A DNA stretch of 58,416 bases from an uncultured Halorubrum sp. (GTDB lineage: Archaea; Halobacteriota; Halobacteria; Halobacteriales; Haloferacaceae): contig NZ_CAKZRO010000142.1 in NCBI RefSeq assembly GCF_937146585.1, positions 1 through 58,416 of the forward strand. Direction: 5' to 3'. Under the pieces are notes generated by a model. That model made no database searches. It was not told the DNA's origin and was given only the letters and a program-made list of their open reading frames with translations. Position numbers and translations under genes: made by a program. Positions 26,622 to 34,646 of this stretch are shown here, piece by piece. Numbering within the stretch: position 1 is the stretch's first letter; every line of letters starts with the position of its first letter.

Positions 26622-27716
26622 ATGAGCCAGCCGAGCCCCGAGGCGTACGAGCAGGGGCGCGGGATGGACGCGCACAACGACGTGATGCGCGACATCCGCG
26701 CCGAGCGCTCGGAGACGTACGACCCCACGGAGCCGACCCGCGTCTGGATCGACGAGGACAACACGCCGGACGGCGTCGTGAACTCCCTCACGATCATCTT
26801 AAACACCGGCGGCTGCCGGTGGGCGCGCGCCGGCGGCTGTACGATGTGCGGCTACGTCGCCGAGTCCGTCGAGGGCGGCAGCGTCGCCCACGAGGACCTG
26901 ATGACCCAGATCGACGCGTGCCTCGACCACGAGGCCGAGGAGGCGGAGGAACCCGCAGAGCTGATCAAGATCTACACCTCCGGCTCCTTCCTCGACGAGC
27001 GCGAGGTCCCCGCGGAGACGCGGCGAGCGATCGCCGAGACGTTCGCGGACCGCGACCGGATCGTCGTCGAGTCGCTGCCGGACTTCGTCGACCGCGAGAA
27101 GATCGCCGACTTCGCGGACCACGGGATCGCGACCGACGTGGCGGTCGGGCTGGAGACCGCGACGGACCGCGTCCGCCACGACTGCGTGAACAAGTACTTC
27201 GACTTCGCCGACTTCGAGGCCGCCTGCGAGGAGGCCGACGCGGCCGACGGGGAGTTCGCGGCCGACGTGGGGATCAAGGCGTACCTCCTGATGAAGCCGC
27301 CCTTCCTCGCGGAGCCCGAGGCCGCCGCCGACATGGTCGACTCGATCCGGCGATGCGCCGCCGTCGACGGCTGCCACACCGTCTCGATGAATCCGACGAA
27401 CGTCCAACGCTACACGATGGTCGACGAGCTGTTCTTCGAGGGGGGCTACCGGCCGCCGTGGCTCTGGTCGGTCGCGCACGTGCTGGAGGAGACCGCCGAC
27501 GTCGACGCAATCGTCGTCTCCGACCCCGTCGGCCACGGCTCCGACCGCGGCGCGCACAACTGCGGCGAGTGCGACGACCGCGTCCAGACCGCGATCAAGG
27601 ACTTCGACAAACGGCAGGACCCGAGCGTGTTCGAGCAGGTCTCCTGCGAGTGCGAGGCCACCTGGGAGTACGTGATGGACGAGGAGACGAGCTACAACAT
27701 GCCGCTGGCGCGGTAA
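26622..27716 (+). CDS. raSEA: archaeosine biosynthesis radical SAM protein RaSEA
   Basis: Radical SAM partner of archaeosine synthase ArcS; together they convert the lysine adduct of preQ0 in tRNA position 15 into archaeosine. The 364-residue protein has the family's unusual cluster motif CRWARAGGCTMC (Cys65, Cys73, Cys76; CX7CX2C), SLTIILNTGG before it, IYTSGSFLDEREV, and VGLETATDRVRHDCVNK. The C-terminal CGECDDRV and SCECEATWEYVM are also typical. It is a single gene, with ArcS not in this window. Confidence 0.88.
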   Translation: MSQPSPEAYEQGRGMDAHNDVMRDIRAERSETYDPTEPTRVWIDEDNTPDGVVNSLTIILNTGGCRWARAGGCTMCGYVAESVEGGSVAHEDLMTQIDACLDHEAEEAEEPAELIKIYTSGSFLDEREVPAETRRAIAETFADRDRIVVESLPDFVDREKIADFADHGIATDVAVGLETATDRVRHDCVNKYFDFADFEAACEEADAADGEFAADVGIKAYLLMKPPFLAEPEAAADMVDSIRRCAAVDGCHTVSMNPTNVQRYTMVDELFFEGGYRPPWLWSVAHVLEETADVDAIVVSDPVGHGSDRGAHNCGECDDRVQTAIKDFDKRQDPSVFEQVSCECEATWEYVMDEETSYNMPLAR

Positions 27717-27823
27717 GCACGGTCGGCGCGTCGACCCACAGCGGGCAGGGGAGCGCCCTCGCGCGAGCACGGCCCCCGCCAAACCCCCGGACGCGGCCGG
27801 CCGATCCCGCGCCGGTCTCCGCG

Positions 27824-27936
27824 GAACGATTGTGAACGATGCCGATCAGTATTTCTCTCGTTCTGTGAACGAATGGCCCAGAATACTCGACTAAGAGTCA
27901 CGATTCGGCGTGGTAAAGTCGATCATACTGAACGAT
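27824..27936. repeat. clustered GAACGAT repeats and a small palindrome
   Basis: GAACGAT occurs at 27824-27830, 27834-27840 and 27930-27936, and as GAACGAA at 27867-27873. The third site is part of CGTTC-tgt-GAACG, a perfect inverted repeat at 27859-27871. They lie 45 to 160 bases upstream of the zinc-ribbon gene start at 27981, in a 264-base intergenic stretch that is less GC-rich than its surroundings. Confidence 0.45.
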
Positions 27937-27980
27937 CAGGTCGAACAAGGCCCTTATACTTCGGACCCGTACGGTAGAGC

Positions 27981-28184
27981 ATGAACGCAGACGCCAGCGG
28001 TTCCCCGCCCTCCCGCGGGAAGTCGGTCCTCTTCTGTCCGGAGTGTCGCTTCGAAAGCCCCCTGTCGGACGGGTGGCTCGTCGTCAGCGACGGCGACCAA
28101 CGAACGATCGTCTGTCCGGAGTGCGGCCACGTCGCCGACCATCGGACGGCGCGATCGGCACCGACGCCGCAACACGCAGACTAA
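27981..28184 (+). CDS. small zinc-ribbon protein
   Basis: A 67-residue protein with two CPEC knuckles, Cys19/Cys22 and Cys45/Cys48, separated by a beta hairpin (DGWLVVSDGDQRTIV). This is a zinc ribbon of the kind abundant among haloarchaeal micro-proteins. A TATA-like CTTATAC is centred about 25 to 27 bases before the ATG, so a leaderless transcript is likely. Function unknown; a nucleic-acid or protein contact role is guesswork. The N- and C-terminal 12 residues look disordered. Confidence 0.75.
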   Translation: MNADASGSPPSRGKSVLFCPECRFESPLSDGWLVVSDGDQRTIVCPECGHVADHRTARSAPTPQHAD

Positions 28185-28211
28185 TCCTCCCGACGCGGCC
28201 CGCAACTGTCG

Positions 28212-28961
28212 TTACCCCCTCTCCGGCGCCCGTTCCGCGAGGACCGGTATCTCGGACAGCTTCTCCGCGTCGAGCGCGTCCCAGTCGACCCCGTCCGGTC
28301 GCGCGTCCGTCGCCTCCGTCGCGAGCGTCCGCTCCGGCGTGACCACGAGGTCGAGCGGCACGTCGTGGGCGTCGGGCGTCGGCAGGTCGACGTCGGTCCC
28401 GACCGCCGACTCCGGCCCGTCGAGGACGGAGAGCTCGTGGACGGTCGTCGCGACGGTCGTGCCGTCGTCGACCGCGTCGAGTTCGCGGAGGACCGCCCAC
28501 TCTAGATCGCTGTACCCCTCGCCCTTGCCGATCCGAGCGCCGTCCGTCGTGACGCCGACGGAGCCGGCGACGATCAGGTCGACGCGCGCGACGTCCTCGG
28601 GCGCGGTCGGCGTCCCGTACTCCGAAATGCCGGAGACGGTCGTCGCGTCGTCGATCTCGTCGGGCGGGATCTCGGTCGGATCGAGCCGGAGGAAGGGGTC
28701 CGGGTCGCGGAGCCGCGGCTGCGCGACGTAGACGGTCTTCCCGGCGCGGAGCGCGGCCCGGCGCACCGGCAGCTGCGGCGCGTCGGGGTTGGCCTTCAGC
28801 GTCGCGGCCGCGTCCCACGCCTCGGTCTCCGCGAGCCGCTCCGCCGCGGCGTCCGCGCCGGCGAAGTTGGGGATCCGGTCGTGCGGCGGGAACGGGAACC
28901 GCGCCTGGTCGCCCTCGTCGAACGCGTCCCACACCGCCTCGCGGACGGCCTGTTTGTCCAT
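28212..28961 (-). CDS. 5-formyltetrahydrofolate cyclo-ligase family protein
   Basis: Related to the enzyme that closes 5-formyl-THF to 5,10-methenyl-THF with ATP. The 249-residue chain has the basic start [32 protein letters not shown] for the nucleotide and folate site, and [29 protein letters not shown], the family's signature GxxGKGxGxxD loop. Some family members act on other substrates, so the reaction is not certain. Divergent from engB, with only 79 bases between the starts. Confidence 0.8.
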   Translation of the reverse strand: MDKQAVREAVWDAFDEGDQARFPFPPHDRIPNFAGADAAAERLAETEAWDAAATLKANPDAPQLPVRRAALRAGKTVYVAQPRLRDPDPFLRLDPTEIPPDEIDDATTVSGISEYGTPTAPEDVARVDLIVAGSVGVTTDGARIGKGEGYSDLEWAVLRELDAVDDGTTVATTVHELSVLDGPESAVGTDVDLPTPDAHDVPLDLVVTPERTLATEATDARPDGVDWDALDAEKLSEIPVLAERAPERG

Positions 28962-29040
28962 GTCGGAGGGTGCGGGGCCGGCGGTAAGTAGCCGCCGCCG
29001 CGACGCGCCTTTTAACCCGTTCAGGCGCGCACGGTCGGGT

Positions 29041-29661
29041 ATGTTCGAAGACCGGCCGGACCGCGACGCCGAGGTCGTCCTCGTGGGGCGCTCGAACGTC
29101 GGCAAGTCCACGCTGATGCGCGAGCTGACGGGCCACGACTTCTCGACCGGCGGCAAACCGGGCGTCACCCGCCAGCCGAACCACTTCGACTGGGCCAGCG
29201 AGGGGTTCATGTTCACCGACCTGCCCGGCTTCGGCTTCATGTCCGGCGTCGAGGAGGAGCACCGGGAGCAGATCAAGACCGACATCGTCCGCTACCTGGA
29301 GGACAACGCCGACTCGATCCTCGCGGGGGTCGTCGTGATGGACGGGAAGGCCGCGGTCGACATCATCGACCGCCACGCTGAGCGCGGGAACGTCCCCCAC
29401 GACGTCGAGATGTTCGGCTTCCTGGAGGACGTGGGCGTCGAACCCATCGTTGCCGTCAACAAGACCGACAAGATCGACGACATCGACGAACGGCTGGACG
29501 CGATCTGTGACCGTCTCGGACTGTACCCGCCGTGGCAGCAGTGGTCCGACCGGGTGGCTCCGATCTGTGCGAAGCGCGGCGACGTCGAGGCGTTAGAGGA
29601 GTGCCTCCGGACGCGCTTCCACGACCACAACCGCGACGACCTGCTGAAGTTCGTCTCATAA
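29041..29661 (+). CDS. engB: GTP-binding protein EngB/YihA family
   Basis: Small GTPase of 206 residues linked to ribosome assembly in bacteria. G1 is GRSNVGKST (16-24), the G2 Thr lies in [10 protein letters not shown]3 is DLPGFG and G4 is NKTD; the C-terminal G5 is unclear. [12 protein letters not shown] and [13 protein letters not shown] match archaeal EngB. A T-run, likely a terminator, follows 50 bases after the stop. TATA-like TTTTAAC is about 27 bases before the ATG. Confidence 0.9.
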   Translation: MFEDRPDRDAEVVLVGRSNVGKSTLMRELTGHDFSTGGKPGVTRQPNHFDWASEGFMFTDLPGFGFMSGVEEEHREQIKTDIVRYLEDNADSILAGVVVMDGKAAVDIIDRHAERGNVPHDVEMFGFLEDVGVEPIVAVNKTDKIDDIDERLDAICDRLGLYPPWQQWSDRVAPICAKRGDVEALEECLRTRFHDHNRDDLLKFVS

Positions 29662-29704
29662 GTAGTGACGGCTGATCACGGGGGCGATCGCTACGTGAAC
29701 TCGG

Positions 29705-29716
29705 GAGTATTTTTTC
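29705..29716 (+). terminator. poly-T transcription terminator after engB
   Basis: A run of six T (29710-29715) within GAGTATTTTTTC lies about 48 bases downstream of the engB stop. Archaeal polymerases stop at such T-tracts without needing a hairpin, and a T-run this long is rare in this GC-rich window. Confidence 0.55.
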
Positions 29717-29724
29717 AGGTCATC

Positions 29725-29935
29725 AGCTGCTGATCGACGGTGAACACCTCCAAATCCCCAGTCGCGGGGGGTCGGTGCGCTCGCTGTCGTTCGAGACGCC
29801 GGAGGCGTCTCGTGATAACGAGAGAGCTTCGCTCGGCGACCGACTCCCTCGCGCGTGCTGGCTTCGCAGCCGCCGGGGGCGGTCGCTCGCAGGCACGCGC
29901 CACCGCAGATGTATTGATAAATCGGTGACCAAATC
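29725..29935 (+). repeat. non-coding repeat element, copy A
   Basis: This intergenic block aligns by eye with an inverted block at about 57860-58080. Shared parts, in order, are GATCGACGGT, CACCTCC, CCCCAG, CTTCGCTC, CGACTCCCTCGCGCGTGC, and GCACGCGCCACCGC, with TTTACC/AAATCGGTGA near the end. The last two shared blocks flank a GC-rich hairpin-forming stretch. Copy A is shorter than copy B in the middle and contains a perfect hairpin GAGACGCC-gga-GGCGTCTC. There is no convincing protein. It looks like a mobile or REP-like non-autonomous repeat. Confidence 0.6.
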
Positions 29936-29955
29936 TCCGGTTCGAATCGCCCGTT

Positions 29956-31002
29956 TCAGAACTCGAAGCCCACCGCGTCGTCGCTCGGTCGGAGCGGGCT
30001 CTTCGGGTACGGCGGCTCGGCGTCGGGGTCGTTGAACGCGCGCGGCGCGACGTCGTTCGGCCCGTCCGGGTAACAGAGCGCGGCGAGCGTCTGGATCGCC
30101 GTGCGGCCGCTGGCGAGTTCGAACTGGCCGCCGCCGTACATCCGGATCCCCTCTCGCTCGCAGTACGCGATCGTCTCGAACAGCGATTCGAGGGTTCCGA
30201 ACCGCGAGGGCTTGACGTTACACCATCCCGGTTCGACGGGGAGCGATTCGAGGCTCTCGACGCCGTCGATCGGGTAGTCGAACGAGAGGCGGTCGGCCTG
30301 CGGCTCGACGAGCGCGCTCGTCGCGGGCGTGAACGCGGGATCCTCCACGACCGCCGCGGGGAACGCCGCGAACACGTCGCGGTACAGCTCCGGGTCGGGC
30401 TCGACGTCGACCTCGGTCCCCTCGTACCACCCCTTGAGGTCGAGGACGCGCACGGCGTCGGTCTCCCGGAGCGCCTCGAACGCCGACTCCGGCCACTCCG
30501 GCGTCGGGTCGAGCTTGAACTCCAAGTCGGCGTTGCGCGCGAGCAGCCCTTCGACGCGGTCGGTCGACGGCGGGTCGCCGAGGCGCGTGGAGACGACGAA
30601 CCGGACCGGGTCGGGGTCGACGCCGAGCCGGTCGCCCAGCGTCTCCTCGCGCTGCCGGAGCGCCAGGTCGAGCGCAGCGCTCTCGACCGCCCACCGCCGG
30701 TAGTTGCGCGCGGTCTCGTTCTCGGGCGGGTTTCCGTGGAAGAGGTCGACCTCGTCGAGGCGGTCGGAGAGCGCGTCGATCGTCCACTCGCCCTCGAGGT
30801 CGATCGGGTCGGTCCCGGCGAGCGCGTCGTGGTCGGCCGTCTCGTAGGTCACGTCCTCGCCGCGCCCCACGACGCCGTCGCCCGAGAGCCGGTACTCCGT
30901 CGTCGTCCGCTCGAAGCCGCTCGTCGTGTCGGCGACCTGCCGGCGGCGGGCGACCGACTCGATCGTCACCGACATGTCGGCGATCCGCTCGTAGTGGCTC
31001 AT
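29956..31002 (-). CDS. enolase-superfamily (mandelate racemase/muconate lactonizing) protein
   Basis: A 348-residue enzyme of the enolase superfamily, which abstracts a proton alpha to a carboxylate. The N-terminal capping domain (residues 10-110) is followed by a barrel with probable metal ligands in LDLKGWYEG, VVEDPAFTP and LSFDYPID, and basic residues in EFKLD and NVKPSRFG. It could be an o-succinylbenzoate synthase-like or muconate-cycloisomerase-like enzyme; no neighbour decides between them. ATG at 31002 preferred because frames upstream belong to another stretch. Confidence 0.7.
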   Translation of the reverse strand: MSHYERIADMSVTIESVARRRQVADTTSGFERTTTEYRLSGDGVVGRGEDVTYETADHDALAGTDPIDLEGEWTIDALSDRLDEVDLFHGNPPENETARNYRRWAVESAALDLALRQREETLGDRLGVDPDPVRFVVSTRLGDPPSTDRVEGLLARNADLEFKLDPTPEWPESAFEALRETDAVRVLDLKGWYEGTEVDVEPDPELYRDVFAAFPAAVVEDPAFTPATSALVEPQADRLSFDYPIDGVESLESLPVEPGWCNVKPSRFGTLESLFETIAYCEREGIRMYGGGQFELASGRTAIQTLAALCYPDGPNDVAPRAFNDPDAEPPYPKSPLRPSDDAVGFEF

Positions 31003-31061
31003 GGCACAGTCGAGGCGAGCCGACCACTTAAATAGGTGAGCGGGAAACGGCGTCGGACCGA

Positions 31062-31769
31062 TTACGTCCCGAGGTCGCCCCCGCGACGTCGGAGCGTCGC
31101 GATCCGGGTTCCGAGCGTCCAGAACAGCGGGATCACGGTAAGTACGACCGCGCCGGCGGCCGCGACCTGAAGCACGGTCGTCGTGAACCACGGCTCGCCG
31201 TCGGCGTACGGCAGCGCGGTGTGTGTCACGTCGCCGATCACGGGGACAAAGTAGTCCATCAGCAGGTCGACGGTGTACCACGCGGTCGCGATCGCCACCG
31301 CGCGGAGCGGGAAGTCGGTGATGCGGTGGAGGACGAACGCCTGGACGACCATCGCGAGGTGGCTCACGAGCAGGAACGCGTACAGCGCGGGGCCGTTGAC
31401 CGCGAGGAACTCCGGCCAGAAGACGACGAGGACGTACGGGGTCCACAGCCCGAGCTTGACGTTGCCGAAGAAGGCGAGCGCGGCGAGGGTGTCGCTCGAC
31501 CGCCCGAGCGCCCACGCGCCGAGCGCGAGCGCGATGAGCAGCGTCGCGCCGGGGCTGTCGGGGATGAAAAGCCACATCTCCGTCGGGAGGGCGCGGAACT
31601 GGAACCGGTAGTACCAGAAGCCGAACGCGGTGCCGACGAGGTTGATGACGACGATGACCCACGCGAACCGGAAGGCGACGTCCTCCAGCCGTTTCGGGAG
31701 CGGCGCGACCCACCGCGGCAACGACTCGCGGTCCGGCGGGTCGCGTCCGAGCGCGCCGACGATGTCCAT
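31062..31769 (-). CDS. DUF1405 membrane protein
   Basis: A 235-residue integral membrane protein with about six helices. FRFAWVIVVINLVGTAFGFWYY, the stretch LGLWTPYVLVVFWPEFL and then DLLMDYFVPVIGDVTHTALPY match, from memory, the DUF1405 family seen in haloarchaea and Bacillus. Function unknown. The start codon is ATG at 31769, just before fxsA on the opposite strand, leaving a 112-base divergent promoter region. It is followed 59 bases downstream by the enolase-family gene and may share its transcript. Confidence 0.75.
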   Translation of the reverse strand: MDIVGALGRDPPDRESLPRWVAPLPKRLEDVAFRFAWVIVVINLVGTAFGFWYYRFQFRALPTEMWLFIPDSPGATLLIALALGAWALGRSSDTLAALAFFGNVKLGLWTPYVLVVFWPEFLAVNGPALYAFLLVSHLAMVVQAFVLHRITDFPLRAVAIATAWYTVDLLMDYFVPVIGDVTHTALPYADGEPWFTTTVLQVAAAGAVVLTVIPLFWTLGTRIATLRRRGGDLGT

Positions 31770-31881
31770 ACCGCGGGCTCGGACCGGGCGGGCAAAGCGG
31801 TGGCGGTCGCGGTGGACGCGACCGGCGATGCGGGCGACCGCGACGAAAAGGGCTATGCGTGCCCGGCGGGAAGGCGAGGGT

Positions 31882-32511
31882 ATGCGCCCGCGAACGCTGC
31901 TCGCGCTGCTGCTCGTCGTCCCCCTCGTGGACGCGCTGTTCCTGATCGTGGTCGCGACGCGGCTCGGGTGGGCCGTCACGGTCGCGCTCGTCGTGTTGAC
32001 GGCCGTCCTCGGCATGCTGCTCCTGCGCGCCGAGGGGCGCGCGACCCTCGCGCGCATCCAGCGCAAGCTGGCGCGGGGGTCGCCACCGACCGACGAACTG
32101 CTCGACGGCGGGCTGCTCATCGCGTCGGGCGCGTTCCTGCTCACGCCCGGGCTCGTCACCGACGCGGTCGGGTTCCTGCTTGCGCTCCCGCTCTCGCGGG
32201 TCCCGATTCGGATGGCCCTGAAGAAATACGTCGTCGTCCCGTACCTCGAACGCGAGACGGACGGCTTCTTCTCGGGGAACGTCTACGTCGGCGGCTTCCC
32301 GGGCGACGGTGAAGGCGGATTCTCGATGGGTGGCGGCTTCCCCGGCGGCGGTGCCGACGGCGGCCCGGACGGATTCCCCGGCGGCGACGGTGCGGACCCC
32401 GACGGGGGCGTCGGCGGAGACGCGAACGCCGGCGGCGGGTCGACGACCGACGACGACGTCGTCGACGTGGACTTCACCGTCGAAGAGGAGGAGCGGAAGG
32501 GAACCGACTGA
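31882..32511 (+). CDS. FxsA-family membrane protein with Gly-rich tail
   Basis: A 209-residue membrane protein. Residues 1 to 110 are the FxsA domain with three to four helices (LLLVVPLVDALFLIVVATRLG, then ELLDGGLLIASGAFLLTPGLVTDAVGF, which holds the family's LLLxPGFxTD-like motif). FxsA in E. coli eases F-plasmid exclusion of phage T7; its archaeal role is unknown. The C-terminal 75 residues are Gly/Asp-rich with repeated GGFPGG units, ending in an acidic stretch. Divergent from the DUF1405 gene. Confidence 0.78.
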   Translation: MRPRTLLALLLVVPLVDALFLIVVATRLGWAVTVALVVLTAVLGMLLLRAEGRATLARIQRKLARGSPPTDELLDGGLLIASGAFLLTPGLVTDAVGFLLALPLSRVPIRMALKKYVVVPYLERETDGFFSGNVYVGGFPGDGEGGFSMGGGFPGGGADGGPDGFPGGDGADPDGGVGGDANAGGGSTTDDDVVDVDFTVEEEERKGTD

Positions 32512-32605
32512 CTGCGCGGACCCCCGTGAAACCGCCACACGGCGGGCGGCTCGCGAAAGGAAACCCTTAAAATCCTACCCGCGCAACGACTGAATGCGCT
32601 CACCT

Positions 32606-32679
32606 GGGCCAATAGCTCAGTCAGGTTGAGCGCTCGGCTGATAACCGGGAGGTCCACGGTTCAAATCCGTGTTGGCCCA
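32606..32679 (+). tRNA. tRNA-Ile (anticodon GAT)
   Basis: A complete cloverleaf of 74 bases without CCA or an intron. The acceptor arms GGGCCAA and TTGGCCC pair perfectly, discriminator A32679. The D stem is GCTC/GAGC, the anticodon loop reads CTGATAA with anticodon GAT, and the T arm carries GGTTCAAATCC. A TATA-like CTTAAAA sits about 36 bases upstream. Two hairpins follow immediately downstream. Confidence 0.95.
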
Positions 32680-32688
32680 CCTACAACG

Positions 32689-32743
32689 CGCACGGTCTTT
32701 GGCCGTGCGGGATTGGTGGGCTGGGACTCCCCAGCCACCCAAT
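32689..32743 (+). terminator. two tandem hairpins after tRNA-Ile
   Basis: CGCACGG-tctttgg-CCGTGCG (32689-32709) is a perfect 7-bp stem. A second hairpin runs from about 32712 to 32743 with arms ATTGGTGGGCTGGG and CCCAGCCACCCAAT, paired except at two positions around a four-base loop. They could end the tRNA transcript or mark its processed trailer. There is no strong T-run, so termination is uncertain. Confidence 0.45.
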
Positions 32744-33299
32744 TCCGTCGTTTCAACCCGCTAGAGACATCGTTAGCGCGCCTAGAGCGGACGAAAGCCA
32801 AGCCGGGAGTTTCCACCGTCCCTTAATTTGCGTACGCCGATGTCACACTGTCGTCACGTCACTCACAGTAACGAGGAACCGAAAGCGGCTCCGGCGGGAG
32901 AGAACGTGGGAACACGCAGTCGTGTGCCTCTGACGTGGTGTGCCGAACACACCGACTCGTCGGAGGGGTTAAATGCGAGAATATTTGCTGGAATGTTGCC
33001 GCGCGCGCTCGCCGATGAGCGCCGAGTACTGCCCGGACACGACTCCGCGCTTGGGAGAGACGACCGTCGAGGAATCGAGACACCGAATTCGGCAGTGATA
33101 CGGCGACCTTCGGACCAGTCGTCTCGAATTACTCAACGCTCCTGACTACGCTCGGAGCAGCAGTCACACGGCCGCGAGATGTAGACTCAGAGCTCGCGGT
33201 GACGGGAAGTCTCGGTTGGCGGAAGTCGGAGCGATTTATGTATCGGGCTCCCGTCCCACGACGCAGACGCGAGAGGGGCGCTTCGCCGCCCGAGTTATC
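32744..33299. other. gene-poor region downstream of tRNA-Ile
   Basis: About 556 bases with no coding region I can support. Base composition is visibly less GC-rich than the surroundings, especially 32800-33000. Short open frames exist on both strands (for example 32828-33145 plus and 32859-33083 minus) but they show no domain, no halophilic amino-acid bias and no promoter at a sensible distance. The 3' side of a tRNA gene is a common integration site, but no att repeat of the tRNA end and no integrase remnant could be seen here. Confidence 0.5.
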
Positions 33300-34646
33300 A
33301 TGGACCGAACCGACGAGGGCCCGGATCCCGACGACCTGCTCGAACCGGCGCTCACGGATCCGGAGTCGTACGACGCCGCGCGGACCGCTCGGTTGGTCGC
33401 GGCGTTGGAGCACGACGACGACGAGGTCCGACGAGCCGCGTCGTGGGCGATCCGGTTCGTCGCCGCGGAGACGCCGTCGCTCGTCGGCGACTGCGCGGGG
33501 CGGTTCCGTCGCGCGCTCCGCGACCCAGACGCCCGGCCGGCCGCCCTCCGGACGCTCGCGGTCGCGGCCGAACACGACCGGGAGGCGGTCGCCGACATCG
33601 TCGACGGAGCGGTCGAGGAACGGACGATCGACGGGGCCGTCGCGCGGCGGGTCGTCGCGGGATATCGGCCCGTCGATCCGACGGCCGACGGCTCGGTGGT
33701 CACGGACGAGGGAGACGAGACGGACGCGCCGACCTCGACGGCCGCAGTCGGGGAACGGGACGATTCCGAAGCGTCCTCGGCCGACGACGCGGCCGACGCG
33801 GATGACGCGGAGACGGCCGGCTACCCGCCGAGCGAACCGCCCACCAAGCCGCCGCGGCTCGATCGGTCGCTGACCGAGTACGAGCCGGACGCGGCGAGGG
33901 GGCGGCGGAGCGAATCGCCGGGCGAGCAGGTCCGGTTCACCGAGGGCGGCAGGGAGTTCACCGGGACGCACTGGCGCTCGGTGAGCGTCGGCGCCGCCGA
34001 CGAGGACGAGTACCGGAGCGCGCTCGACCGCTGGCGTCGGATCGACGACCACGACGCCGTGGCGCGCGTCGTCGACGGCGGCACGCGACCGACGCCGTGG
34101 CTCGTCTCGGAGCGCGGCGGTCCGGACTCGCTCGCCGAGCGGCACACCCCGTTTCCGCCGTCGGAGGCCCGCTGGGTCCTGGCGCAGATCGCGGACGCGG
34201 TCCAGTACGCGCACGCCGCCGGCGTGGTTCACGGCGGGCTCCAGCCCGCGTCGGTCGCCTTCGTGAACGCCGTCGAGGACCCCGACGCGTGGGCGTACCC
34301 GCGGGTCGGCGACTGGGGGCTACGGGAGACGTTCGGCCCGAGCGAGGGGCGCTTCGAGCTCCCGCGTCGGTACGCCGCGCCCGAGCACGTCGCCCCCGAC
34401 CGGTTCGGCCGCGTCGACGCAGCGACCGACATCTACGGGCTCGGCGCGCTCGGGTGCGAGCTGCTGACCGGCGGTGCGCCCGTTCGCGAGGAGCGGACCG
34501 CCGGCCTTCCGGAGGGGGTCGCCGCCGGGCTCCCCGCCGAGCTGTCGACGGTCCTCGCCAAGTGTCTCAAGCCCGCGAAGATGGAGCGGTACGCGTCGGC
34601 CGCCGCGTTCAAGCGCGAGCTCGCGGCGGGGGGTGACGATGCCTGA
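33300..34646 (+). CDS. HEAT-like repeat and kinase-fold protein lacking catalytic residues
   Basis: A 448-residue soluble protein. Residues 10-120 look like HEAT-type helical repeats (LVAALEHDDDEVRRAASWAI, then RRALRDPDARPAALRTLAVA). An acidic linker runs to about 210. Residues 215-440 resemble the C-lobe of Ser/Thr kinases: YAHAAGVVHGGLQPASVAF (normally HxDxKPxN), VGDWGLRE (DFG loop), APEHVAPD (APE) and ATDIYGLGALGCELLTGG. The catalytic Asp of HxD is Gly313 and no VAIK lysine or Gly-rich loop is seen, so it is probably a pseudokinase. It overlaps the next gene, a membrane protein. Confidence 0.75.
   Translation: MDRTDEGPDPDDLLEPALTDPESYDAARTARLVAALEHDDDEVRRAASWAIRFVAAETPSLVGDCAGRFRRALRDPDARPAALRTLAVAAEHDREAVADIVDGAVEERTIDGAVARRVVAGYRPVDPTADGSVVTDEGDETDAPTSTAAVGERDDSEASSADDAADADDAETAGYPPSEPPTKPPRLDRSLTEYEPDAARGRRSESPGEQVRFTEGGREFTGTHWRSVSVGAADEDEYRSALDRWRRIDDHDAVARVVDGGTRPTPWLVSERGGPDSLAERHTPFPPSEARWVLAQIADAVQYAHAAGVVHGGLQPASVAFVNAVEDPDAWAYPRVGDWGLRETFGPSEGRFELPRRYAAPEHVAPDRFGRVDAATDIYGLGALGCELLTGGAPVREERTAGLPEGVAAGLPAELSTVLAKCLKPAKMERYASAAAFKRELAAGGDDA

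Noticed and set aside
32828-33145. Short open frames on both strands in the gap after tRNA-Ile
   Set aside because: No promoter at a fitting distance, no halophilic acidic bias, and no motif.
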